Source: an uncultured bacterium
GTDB lineage: Bacteria; Verrucomicrobiota; Verrucomicrobiia; CAIQCK01
Direction of reading: 5' to 3'
DNA length: 64,000 bases
NCBI GenBank assembly: GCA_903870275.1
Contig: CAIQCK010000014.1
Coordinates: forward strand, 1 to 64,000
The position numbers and the translations under genes are program-made. Shown one piece after another: positions 27,297 to 35,310 of this stretch. The notes beneath the pieces were generated by a model. The model did not search any database and was not told the origin of the DNA. It worked only from the letters and a program-made list of their open reading frames with translations. Numbering within the stretch: the first letter of the stretch is position 1; the number at the start of each line of letters is the position of its first letter.

Positions 27297-28499
27297 TTAA
27301 GGCAAAAACAGCCGCGCAATGGCGTCGCCGACGCCTTGGCCGCCGGGCGGCGCCAGATGAATGTTGTCGGAGAACCAGCCGAGCTGCTTCATGGCGGCGC
27401 GATCCAGCCCGGCCTGCAAATCGAGATAGGGATAATGCTTCGCCTCGAACCATTCGGTCCGCTCCTTCCACGTCTGCGCGTCGGCAGGGCTGATGCCGTC
27501 GCGCGGGTCCCAACACTTGAAAAAGAAGAACTGCGTCGCCGGCACGGCGCGCGACACGCGCCGCACCAGCCGCTCGTATTCGTAGAGCCGGTTGGTGTCG
27601 CTCACCGGAGCGCTGCCGCCGCTCTCGGGCTTGGTCAGGAAGATGATGGTGTAGTCGGGTGAAAACTCGCGGAGGATTTTCTCCCAGCCCGGCTGCCGCC
27701 AGATGAAGTCGTGCGCCCAGTAGCCGCCGCGGGAAATGTTGTAGACAATCACGCCCGGCGCGGAGTTCTCGACGATTGCGCCATGCAGCCAGAGCGTGCC
27801 GTCGTGGACGCCACTGACGAGCAACGCGTGCCGGCCGTCGGCTGCCTCGAATTTTGCCAGCCCGATGTCCAGCGGCGCGCCGTTAGCCGCGGGGGCGACG
27901 GTTTGTTTGCGGTCGTCGAGCGAAACCGTGAATCCGGCCGCGCGATTCGCCACCGGTTCGCCGTCAAACGTGTTGAACGTGCCGCTGCTGTAAACGAGGG
28001 TGAATTTGCTGCCCCTAGCGTGCAGTTCGTAGGACGATTGCGGATCGTCGGCGGCGAGGAACATGCCGTTCCAACCGAGATACGGCCAGCAATCGCCGCG
28101 ACCGCCCCACCCCTGCCGCCAGCGGCCCGTGATCTGCGAGGTAAAATCTTCCTCGTTCCAAAGCCAGCTTGGCATGCTGCCGGCCCTGGTTTGCGCGAAG
28201 GTCGCCCACAAAGCGCCCAGCCCGCCACTGCCGTAAGCGGCTTGAAGATTTTTGCGGAAATGGTGCGACCAATGAAAGCCGCCGTCGCTAAGGCTGTCGC
28301 CGATGATAAGGATGCGCAGCTTGCCGTCCCTGCCAAGGTGTTGCGCCTTGTTTTTGAACGACGCCATGAACGTGCCGGCGTTCTTCAGTCCTTTCAACGG
28401 ATAACCGTCGTTCCACGCGGTCGCGTCGCCCGCGTTGGCAGACATCACCGCCGCAACCATCCACAACGAAACGAGACACGCAGCAACAATGGTTTTCAT
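27297..28499 (-). CDS. Exported SGNH/GDSL-type hydrolase
   Basis: 400 residues from ATG 28499, which gives a signal peptide (MKTIVAACLVSLWMVAAVMSANA). Block I of the SGNH family is LRILIIGDSLSDGG, with nucleophile S69. The block V Asp-His pair is DNIHLAPPG (D378, H381). Such enzymes act as carbohydrate esterases, for example removing acetyl groups from polysaccharides, which fits the surrounding rhamnosidases. An insert of about 200 residues between the blocks (residues 110-290) looks like a carbohydrate-binding or jelly-roll module. Its stop lies 9 bases before the next gene, so the two are tightly coupled. Confidence 0.8.
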   Translation of the reverse strand: MKTIVAACLVSLWMVAAVMSANAGDATAWNDGYPLKGLKNAGTFMASFKNKAQHLGRDGKLRILIIGDSLSDGGFHWSHHFRKNLQAAYGSGGLGALWATFAQTRAGSMPSWLWNEEDFTSQITGRWRQGWGGRGDCWPYLGWNGMFLAADDPQSSYELHARGSKFTLVYSSGTFNTFDGEPVANRAAGFTVSLDDRKQTVAPAANGAPLDIGLAKFEAADGRHALLVSGVHDGTLWLHGAIVENSAPGVIVYNISRGGYWAHDFIWRQPGWEKILREFSPDYTIIFLTKPESGGSAPVSDTNRLYEYERLVRRVSRAVPATQFFFFKCWDPRDGISPADAQTWKERTEWFEAKHYPYLDLQAGLDRAAMKQLGWFSDNIHLAPPGGQGVGDAIARLFLP

Positions 28500-28533
28500 T
28501 CCGTTTTCGCCTTCTCCCAACCGGCGCGGCCGC

Positions 28534-30600
28534 TTACGGCACGCGCTCCAGTTTCACGTAATCGAGACCGGCCATGTAACGCTTGATCGCTTTCTCGTTT
28601 GCGCCAACGATCTCCAGCGTCAGGCGATGGCCGCCTTTCTTCAACTCGCGCACGCCGAGGTCGAGCGGGCCGGTCGGGACGACCTGCGAATTGTAGAGAT
28701 CAAACGGCTGGCCGAGTTTTTCGCCGTCGAGCGAGAGTTGCACAATGCCGTAGTCGCGCGCCTTCGTGAGCTGGGCAATCAGTTTGTATCGGCCCTCCTC
28801 CTTCACGGGCACCTCCACCGTCAGCCGGTCGCCCGGTTTGCCGTCAATCCACCAGAGATGCGACTGGTCGCTCCACGCGCCGCCGAAGTGCGACAGGTCC
28901 TGCGGATGCGCCTGGCCGCCGGTGCGCTCGACGATTTTCAACTCCTCGCCTTCGAGCGCGCCGGCCACGCGCATGATCGGCGGCTTCACATACCAGCCGA
29001 TGCGTTCGCCCAGCGGCACCGGCGTGTAAGCATCCTTCTGCCCCGCGGCCTGATACCAATACACCATCGCCGCGTAGAGCGTCGGCTTCTCGTTCTTGTA
29101 ATACTTTTCGATGTCGGCTTCGTAGGCGGTGTGGAACGGGATGTTGTCGGCAATGTGCCAGCGGTTGACACTGATATGGCCGCGGCTGCCGCCGTCGTTG
29201 TGCGTCTGGTTATGATAGGCGTTCGTGAAAAGCAGCGGTGAACTCCATGCGTAGCCGAAGTAATCCTCCGAGCCGGTGCCGAACGTGGACGGAAACTTCT
29301 CGCCGTCCACGAAAAACTTCTTGTCGCCCTCGCCCCACCAGCCGCCGCGCGGGTTCCAGATGTGCAGCATCACGCCCACGAACCGCCCGCAGCCTTGCGT
29401 CTTGAGCATCGTCCAGTCAATTGCACGCCGCTCCGGCTCCTCCGGCAAAAACGCATCGCGATGCCACTTGGCGTGAAACCGCGCCAGCGTCTCGACCGGC
29501 CGCGTCAGCGGCGCGTGCCTCACGCCAAACATGACGGTCCGCTTCTCCTTGCCGTCGTTGACCAACTCGATGCGCGCCTTTTTCGCGAACGGCATATACC
29601 AGAACGAGTAAAAGCCGTCGTCGGTCATGCCGAGCGGCAGCGAGCGGTATTTGTTGAAACCCGGCGCGGAGCCAAAGAAATCACCGAGCGGCGCCCACAC
29701 CGCCGGTTGCGCGTCGTCGTCCCACGTGATACGCAAACAAAGTTCGCGCAGCACGTCGCGGTCGTCCGGCGCGGCAGGCAGGTCCAGCTTCGCGCGCAAC
29801 GCCGTGATCGCTTGCGGGCCACTCAACTCCGCCACCAACGCGGTTTCACCTGCGCCCACGGCGATGTTTTTTTCCTCTGTGTTCTCGCCGGGGCGCGCGC
29901 CCGCCCGATCGTCGCCGCAGCGGTTCGCCAGACACTCGTCCACCTTCGCCAGCGCCGCCGTTTCCTCCACAGAAAGCTCGCGGCGGAACACCGGCAGCAC
30001 CGTATCCTTCGCATACGTCGTATAGGTGAAATGGTAGTAAGCGCCCCAGCCTTTCTCGGCGACGATCTTGCACGATTTGCGGAATGGGATCGGCACGTAA
30101 TTGTTCCAGCCGTTGGCCACTGTGTGGCAAACCGCCTTGCCGAGGAACGGCACTTCGGTGCCGTCAAAATATTTCTTGAACGGCAAATCCACCACCGGCT
30201 CGGCGGCACCATCGAGGAAGATCTTCACGCGGCCCTGCTCCGGCCGCGCCGACCAGATGCGCCAGATGACGCCGGGACCTTCCATCTCCGCGAAAACCGA
30301 GAGGTCGTTTTCCTTGCGAATGATGCCGCTGCCGTCGCCGTTGGCGTCCCACTTCACATACTTGCCAGTGGCCTCGTCGTATTTGCTGGCGCGGTCGTAG
30401 CTGGACCATTGCTGGCACTTCTCGCCCGGCGCGGGCAGCACCGCCAGCGATTCAAGATCGGTGAGCCGCTTGATCAAATCGAGGTAGGTGAACTGCTGCC
30501 CCGCCCACGCAGACACGGCAGCGCCAACCAACGTCAGGGCCAGGGCGACTTGCTTGCACCGGCTGAAAAAAACAATCGAGTGGATTAAATCTGATTTCAT
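28534..30600 (-). CDS. Exported GH172 (DUF2961) family protein
   Basis: 688 residues from ATG 30600, preceded by AGGA. The N-terminal hydrophobic segment (QVALALTLVGAAVSAWA) is a signal peptide. The family core is recognisable: CQQWSSYDRASKYDE, ENDLSVFAEMEGPGVIWRIWSA, IFLDGAAEPVVDLPFKKYF, FGTGSEDYFGYAWSS. GH172 was created for DUF2961 enzymes such as difructose-anhydride synthases and alpha-D-arabinofuranosidases; jelly-roll folds assemble into multimers. A C-terminal galactose-binding-like domain (residues about 540-686: VEVPVKEEGRYKLIAQLTKARDYG) follows. It sits within the nine-gene operon. Substrate unassigned; alpha-linked pentofuranosides are one option. Confidence 0.85.
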   Translation of the reverse strand: MKSDLIHSIVFFSRCKQVALALTLVGAAVSAWAGQQFTYLDLIKRLTDLESLAVLPAPGEKCQQWSSYDRASKYDEATGKYVKWDANGDGSGIIRKENDLSVFAEMEGPGVIWRIWSARPEQGRVKIFLDGAAEPVVDLPFKKYFDGTEVPFLGKAVCHTVANGWNNYVPIPFRKSCKIVAEKGWGAYYHFTYTTYAKDTVLPVFRRELSVEETAALAKVDECLANRCGDDRAGARPGENTEEKNIAVGAGETALVAELSGPQAITALRAKLDLPAAPDDRDVLRELCLRITWDDDAQPAVWAPLGDFFGSAPGFNKYRSLPLGMTDDGFYSFWYMPFAKKARIELVNDGKEKRTVMFGVRHAPLTRPVETLARFHAKWHRDAFLPEEPERRAIDWTMLKTQGCGRFVGVMLHIWNPRGGWWGEGDKKFFVDGEKFPSTFGTGSEDYFGYAWSSPLLFTNAYHNQTHNDGGSRGHISVNRWHIADNIPFHTAYEADIEKYYKNEKPTLYAAMVYWYQAAGQKDAYTPVPLGERIGWYVKPPIMRVAGALEGEELKIVERTGGQAHPQDLSHFGGAWSDQSHLWWIDGKPGDRLTVEVPVKEEGRYKLIAQLTKARDYGIVQLSLDGEKLGQPFDLYNSQVVPTGPLDLGVRELKKGGHRLTLEIVGANEKAIKRYMAGLDYVKLERVP

Positions 30601-30648
30601 GGTGCTGTCCTGAGTCCTTTCCTCTTGTCGCAATCTTCGCCAACCTCC

Positions 30649-30722
30649 AACGCAAAGGCGCAGAGAACACAGAGTTCCGCAAAGCCTCTGCGAACCTCTG
30701 CTCCCTCCGCGCCTCTGCGTTT
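30649..30722. repeat. Imperfect inverted repeat (GCAAAGGCG type)
   Basis: AACGCAAAGGCGCA at 30649-30662 is nearly complementary to CGCGCCTCTGCGTT at 30709-30722 (12 of 14), with related CGCAGAG/CTCTGCG words between. It lies in the 147-base gap upstream of the GH172 gene. I recall similar words being widespread in intergenic DNA of several phyla. Confidence 0.4.
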
Positions 30723-30747
30723 TATTCCGCAGCACCGCCCGCCGCCG

Positions 30748-31719
30748 TTACTTCTTCGGCGTCGCGTCAGCTTCGGTATCGCCGAGCGCCCACTGGATGC
30801 CGTCGAGGTAATACTGCACGATCATCGGCTCTTGGAACACATTCATGCCGTGGCCGAGCGAGCAGTAGAACAGCCGGCCTTTGCCGACGTTCTTGATCCA
30901 CGAGACCGCGTAGTCGCCATCGTCGCGGCAGCCGCGCGGCTTGCCGGTCTTCGCGTCCGGCGTCGTGATGGCCTTGGAGGTTGCCTCATCCGAAAGGTCC
31001 ATGCCGATCAACACGCGGCGGTCGGCGCGCGTGTAGGCGTTCTTGAACTGATAAATCTCGTCCTTCAACCGGAAGCCTTTGCCGTCAAACACGCGGCAGA
31101 GCGGATGGTTCGGCTCATCGAGCTTGAAGGCCCACTTGCCGTCGCTCTTGCCGCCCGGACCACCGCCGCCCCACGGGTGTCCGGCGAACTGGCCGCCCAT
31201 CAACTGCTGGCCTTCGACCCACTTGTTGAAATTGTCGGTCGCGGAATGGATGCCAATGATGGCCTTGCCACTGTTGATGAAGTCGAGGATCGCCTGTTTA
31301 TACTCCGGCGCCGGGTCAAGGCTGGTGGTGTTGCTAAACACCAATCCGTCATACTTGGCCAGATTCGCGGCGTCGAGCGCCTCCCATTCGCGACTGAAGT
31401 CGCACGTCCACGCGCCGGTCTTCTTGCCCATCAGTTCCAGACATTTGTTGCCGCCGGCAATGCCACTGCCATGGAAAAAGCCCTCGCAACGCCAGAACAC
31501 CAGCAGTTTGTGCGCTTTCTTCGGCGTCGCGGCCTTCGCGGCCAGCGCCGCTTCGATCTTTTCCAAATCTGCGGGCGAAATCTCCGGCACCTTCGTCTTG
31601 TCCGGAGGCGGCGGCTTTGCGGCTTTCGGTTTATCCTGGGCTACGCACACAGTCGCCGTCACGCAAAGCGCCGCGACCAATGAAAAAATCGTCAAGGTGT
31701 TCTTCGTCTTCATCATCAT
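30748..31719 (-). CDS. Exported ThuA-domain protein
   Basis: 323 residues. Three ATGs in a row follow AAAGGAAG; the first, at 31719, is used. Signal peptide: TIFSLVAALCVTATVCVA. A proline/lysine-rich linker leads to the ThuA domain (residues about 70-310), which has a class I glutamine-amidotransferase-like fold: LLVFWRCEGFFHGSGI, LAKYDGLVFSNTTS, GKAIIGIHSATDNF, VSWIKNVGKGRLFYCSLGHGM. ThuA of rhizobia is a trehalose-utilisation protein thought to act on 3-keto-disaccharides. Pairing with Gfo/Idh/MocA dehydrogenases, as here (gene directly upstream), is common. Exact reaction unproven. Confidence 0.85.
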   Translation of the reverse strand: MMMKTKNTLTIFSLVAALCVTATVCVAQDKPKAAKPPPPDKTKVPEISPADLEKIEAALAAKAATPKKAHKLLVFWRCEGFFHGSGIAGGNKCLELMGKKTGAWTCDFSREWEALDAANLAKYDGLVFSNTTSLDPAPEYKQAILDFINSGKAIIGIHSATDNFNKWVEGQQLMGGQFAGHPWGGGGPGGKSDGKWAFKLDEPNHPLCRVFDGKGFRLKDEIYQFKNAYTRADRRVLIGMDLSDEATSKAITTPDAKTGKPRGCRDDGDYAVSWIKNVGKGRLFYCSLGHGMNVFQEPMIVQYYLDGIQWALGDTEADATPKK

Positions 31720-31733
31720 TCTTCCTTTATCTA

Positions 31734-31775
31734 CTGGCTTCCGGCTTCTGACTTCTGTCTTCTGTCTTCCTACTT
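31734..31775. repeat. Six tandem heptads, CTGNCTT type
   Basis: CTGGCTT, CCGGCTT, CTGACTT, CTGTCTT, CTGTCTT and CCTACTT follow one another without gaps in the space between the ThuA and Gfo/Idh/MocA genes. It is a degenerate 7-bp tandem repeat. Confidence 0.7.
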
Positions 31776-31783
31776 CTCTTCTC

Positions 31784-33082
31784 TCACAACGTCCACGGCG
31801 CGCGCATGGATCGGCCCAGCATCCGGTTCGCAATGTCGTCGCCAATAAACCGCTCGGCTTTCGGGTCCCACTTCAACGCCCGGCCCAAACGGAACGCCAC
31901 GATGCCAATCTGGCAGATCGTCGCGGTGCGATGACCAATCTCCGCCGTGCAAATCGTCGGCTTGCGCGATCGGATGCAGGTGAACCAGTTGTCGAAATGA
32001 TCCTTGCTCTCGTAGAGATGGATGTCGTTCGGCCCGAACTGCGTTCCCGCAAGGCTCGCCGGCTCGGTTTGCAGCCAGTCGCCGCGGTTCACTGCAACCC
32101 AGCCCTTCTCGCCGATCCATTGCGTCGCCGAGCCGGGCACCTTGTTGCCGACATACATCTTTGCGCCGTCGGCGTAGGTGTAGGTGAGGTTCTTCACGTC
32201 CTTGCCGTCCGGCGGAATCACCTCCACCGGCCCCGTGTGATCGGTGCCGAGGCCCCATTGCGCGATATCGAAATGGTGCGCGCCAAAATCCGCCTGGCCG
32301 CCGCTGGCAAACTCACCGTAGCCGCGCCAGTTCGGATAGCTGTGCGTCCAGCCGTCGGGCGCCAGCGCCGAGTTATACAGCCGCCACGGCGACGGGCCGA
32401 GCCAGAAGTCCCAGTTCAACCCTGCCGGCACTGGCTCCTCCGGCAGATCGCAAAACGGCTTCGACGGTCCGCCGATGCTGACCCAGACTTCCTTCACCTT
32501 CCCGATGACGCCGTTGCGCACCAGTTCGCTCGCAAAACGGAATGCCCGGTTGCTGCGCTGCTGGCTGCCGGTCTGGAACACGACGCTGTTCTGCCGGGCC
32601 GCGTTGGCGATGGCGCGGCTCTCCCAGTTCGTCAGCGCCAGCGGCTTCTCGCAATACACATCCTTGCCCGCCTTGCACGCCGCCACCGCGATCAACCCGT
32701 GCCAATGGTCCGGCACGCCGATCGTCACCGCGTCGAGGTCCGGCATCGCCAGTAACTCGCGATAATCCTCAAACGTTTTGCAACCCTTGTATTCGCCCTT
32801 GCCCGCGCGCTCGGCGTATCGGGTGTTGGTCGCTTCGCAGAAATGGTCGCGCACGCCCTTGTGCACGTCGCACACTGCGAGCACTTGCACGTCGGCGCGG
32901 CCAAGACAGTAACCCAGATGTCCGCGCCCCTGCGCGCCCTGGCCGATGCTGGCGACGTTGATCCGCCGGCTCGGCGCGTTCGCACCCAGCACCGAGGCGG
33001 GAATGAGATTCGGAAACGCCAGCGCGCCCGCGGCGGTGACCGTCCCCTTCAAAAAATAACGGCGGGAAATCTTCTGGCTCAT
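31784..33082 (-). CDS. Tat-exported Gfo/Idh/MocA-family oxidoreductase
   Basis: 432 residues. The twin-arginine signal SRRYFLKGTVTAAGALAFP spans residues 6 to about 24. The NAD(P)-binding Rossmann part follows (INVASIGQGAQGRGHLGYCL), then the family landmark YCEKPLALTNWE with the EKP lysine. GYGEFASGGQADFGAHHFDIAQWGLG belongs to the C-terminal catalytic domain. Members oxidise, reduce or hydrolyse sugars through NAD-bound keto intermediates (GH109 is one branch). Export with a bound cofactor explains the Tat signal. It is the second gene of the operon, between the HEAT protein and ThuA. Confidence 0.88.
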   Translation of the reverse strand: MSQKISRRYFLKGTVTAAGALAFPNLIPASVLGANAPSRRINVASIGQGAQGRGHLGYCLGRADVQVLAVCDVHKGVRDHFCEATNTRYAERAGKGEYKGCKTFEDYRELLAMPDLDAVTIGVPDHWHGLIAVAACKAGKDVYCEKPLALTNWESRAIANAARQNSVVFQTGSQQRSNRAFRFASELVRNGVIGKVKEVWVSIGGPSKPFCDLPEEPVPAGLNWDFWLGPSPWRLYNSALAPDGWTHSYPNWRGYGEFASGGQADFGAHHFDIAQWGLGTDHTGPVEVIPPDGKDVKNLTYTYADGAKMYVGNKVPGSATQWIGEKGWVAVNRGDWLQTEPASLAGTQFGPNDIHLYESKDHFDNWFTCIRSRKPTICTAEIGHRTATICQIGIVAFRLGRALKWDPKAERFIGDDIANRMLGRSMRAPWTL

Positions 33083-33124
33083 GTTCTGCCCGGAAAAACT
33101 AAATCGAGCCGGAACGCCGTCGCC

Positions 33125-34942
33125 CTACTTCTTCGGATGCTTGACCGTTTCGATGGCGTTCTCGACCATCTTCTTGTCTTCCGGGCGATCCAGCAACGGC
33201 AGGAGTTTCTCCAGCGTTTCGGTCTTCTTCTTCGCGTTCCATGTGCACTTGCGGTCGTTCAGGATGCGCACGATGTTGCGCGCGCCGAGGGTTTTGTGCT
33301 TAGCGTCGCTGGTCTTCGCAATCACGTCCACGATCGGCGCGACGGCGGCATCCGATTTCCAGTTGAACAGCGCGCGCGCCGCCGGGTCCTTCAACGCCGC
33401 CGGGCCGGAAGCGAACGTATCCGTGACGACCTTCAGCGACTCCGCGCCCGCGCCGGTGCTCGCCAGCGAAATCAACGCAACCTTCGTCGGCTCCGAGCAG
33501 CCGGAGGCACTGGTCCAGAGCTTAGCGAACCGCACGTCTTCAGTCCCGAGCGCCTGTGTCGCCTTCCAAAGGACCGAGGAGACCTTGTCCTTGTTGTCGG
33601 CCTTCTCCAGCAATGCCAGCAGCGCCGGCATCTCGTCCGCGCCCGCAAAACCGTCGAGCGCCTCCAGCGCCGCGCCGCGAATGTCGCTCTTCTCGCTGCC
33701 GGCCATCTTCATCAATTGCGGCACGACCGCGCGATCGGCCCGCGCCTTCAGCGTCAACGCCGCCACACGCACCTTTTTTGCGTCGGTGTCGTCGAGCATC
33801 TTTGTCATCGCTTCGTTGACGCCGCTCGCGTTGATCCGCCCCAGTGTCTGCTGCGCCGCAGCCGCCACGTCGCCTTCGCCCGTCGCCAGCGCGATGAGGT
33901 CGCCGACGACGCTGGAATTGCCGACTTTTTCCATTGCGAGCGCCGCCTCCACCTTCACCGCCTCCGTGTCGCTGCCCAGCGCGGTCTTCACCGCCGGCAG
34001 CGCGGACTTGTCGCCGCGTTCGGCCAGCGTGCGCAACACCGCCACCTGCACCGGCGCCGGCAGAGTGGGCAGCGCCGCGCAAAGTTCCTTTGTCACGGCC
34101 TTGCTCTCCATCCGCTGCGCCGCCTTCGCCGCCGCCAGCGCCACCGGCAACTGCTGGTCCTTGAGCGCGCTGCACATGACAAGCAAACCCTTCGCGCCAC
34201 CGAAATCCACGAGGCCGTTCAACGCCGCGATCACCGCGGGCTGGCTCTTGCCTTTCCTAAACTCCTGGTCGAACACCGCCACGGCGCTGCCCTTGTCGCC
34301 GGCCTTGGCGAGATTGAACGCCGCGTCCATCAGCGTCCGCTCGCGCAGCGGCTCAAACTCCGCCGCCACCTGCGCCGATTTCAACGCTTCCACCGCGCCC
34401 GCGCCGCCGACGCGGCCGAGGGCTTGCAGCGACGCGCGAACCAAGGCGGCGTTGCCGGAACCGAGATAGCCTTTCACCACGCCGACCAGTTCCTGGTTGT
34501 GGCGCGCCGCGAGGGTGTTGATGATGCCGAGCTGAATCGTGCCGCTGGACGACTTCAACGCCGCGAGCAGCCCGTCGCACACCGCTTTGCACGGCAGATT
34601 TTCCAGCGCCAGCCGCGCCACGTCCGCCGACTTCTCCTCGTTGAGCATCTTCAGCAGCGGCGCAACGCACGCCTCCGAGCCGATGATGCGAAGCTGTTCG
34701 CAGACGAATTTCTTGCAGGCATAGGTCGCGTCGGGCTTGGCGAGGGCCGCCAGCAGCTTCGCCTCGATGGCCGGATACGCGGCGGGCTTGGCCTCGCGAA
34801 TTTCCTGCTGGATGGCCGCGAGCATCTCGGACTTCTTGCCGAAATCGTAGGACGACAGTTCCGCGTAGGGATCGCTTTGCGCCGAGGCGGACAACGCCAG
34901 CGCCGCGAGGAACGAGAAGGTCAATGACAGGCATTTGTTCAT
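33125..34942 (-). CDS. Exported HEAT-repeat protein
   Basis: 605 residues from ATG 34942, with AAGGAG nine bases upstream and a signal peptide (CLSLTFSFLAALALSASA). The rest is a chain of about 30-40-residue helical repeats rich in alanine and leucine (such as ADVARLALENLPCKAVCDGLL and ALVRASLQALGRVGGAGAVEAL), typical of HEAT/PBS-lyase repeats that form a binding solenoid. It probably acts as a periplasmic scaffold. No catalytic motif is visible. It is the first gene of the nine-gene operon, directly behind a consensus-like promoter. Confidence 0.85.
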   Translation of the reverse strand: MNKCLSLTFSFLAALALSASAQSDPYAELSSYDFGKKSEMLAAIQQEIREAKPAAYPAIEAKLLAALAKPDATYACKKFVCEQLRIIGSEACVAPLLKMLNEEKSADVARLALENLPCKAVCDGLLAALKSSSGTIQLGIINTLAARHNQELVGVVKGYLGSGNAALVRASLQALGRVGGAGAVEALKSAQVAAEFEPLRERTLMDAAFNLAKAGDKGSAVAVFDQEFRKGKSQPAVIAALNGLVDFGGAKGLLVMCSALKDQQLPVALAAAKAAQRMESKAVTKELCAALPTLPAPVQVAVLRTLAERGDKSALPAVKTALGSDTEAVKVEAALAMEKVGNSSVVGDLIALATGEGDVAAAAQQTLGRINASGVNEAMTKMLDDTDAKKVRVAALTLKARADRAVVPQLMKMAGSEKSDIRGAALEALDGFAGADEMPALLALLEKADNKDKVSSVLWKATQALGTEDVRFAKLWTSASGCSEPTKVALISLASTGAGAESLKVVTDTFASGPAALKDPAARALFNWKSDAAVAPIVDVIAKTSDAKHKTLGARNIVRILNDRKCTWNAKKKTETLEKLLPLLDRPEDKKMVENAIETVKHPKK

Positions 34943-35017
34943 GGCAGAAGACTCCTTTTTCAAACAAACCGCGGACGACACCAGTTTTTCAGATGGTCGC
35001 AACATGATTGAGCCGCG

Positions 35018-35046
35018 ATTAAACGCGTGCCGCCCGCCCCTGTCAA
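35018..35046 (-). promoter_or_regulatory. Predicted sigma-70-type promoter of the nine-gene operon
   Basis: On the minus strand, TTGACA (35046-35041), a 17-base spacer and TTTAAT (35023-35018). This is close to the ideal bacterial promoter and points at the HEAT gene 76 bases downstream. No obvious operator overlaps it, suggesting substantial basal expression. Confidence 0.65.
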
Positions 35047-35114
35047 CGCTTTACCCTGATACAAAAGTCGGAATGGCCCGGCAAGCATAGCAACCATTGC
35101 CAGCCCACAATGGT

Positions 35115-35182
35115 GGTGGACCGCGTTCTCCGAACGCGGTTGTTGTTCATGACGGTTGCGCGTTCGGAGAACGCGCTCCACC
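35115..35182. repeat. REP-like hairpin, 24-bp arms
   Basis: Arms at 35115-35138 and 35159-35182 are complementary except for one position (GGTGGACCGCG versus GGTGGAGCGCG). The 20-base loop is AT-richer. It resembles the extragenic palindromes scattered through many Verrucomicrobiota genomes. It lies between hcp and the nine-gene operon. Confidence 0.75.
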
Positions 35183-35310
35183 CGATGTTTTCCATCTGCG
35201 TCTATCCGTGTCCATCTGTGGTTCCCTTTTCGCAAAAAGCAACACCGCGCCCGTGGCGGGGAGCGCCACGAGCGCGGTGCGCAAACGGCTTTCTAATGCT
35301 GATGCGGCGA
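35183..35310. repeat. Intergenic stretch with three 10-bp repeats
   Basis: CCATCTGCGT, CTATCCGTGT and CCATCTGTGG are contiguous at 35192-35221. The rest of the gap up to the hcp stop holds no gene. Confidence 0.45.

Noticed and set aside
31734-31775. CRISPR array
   Set aside because: Units are 7 bases with no spacers and no cas genes are present.
32843-34927. 694-codon plus-strand frame opposite the HEAT gene
   Set aside because: Mirror of an alanine-rich repeat protein; no ribosome binding site or family features.
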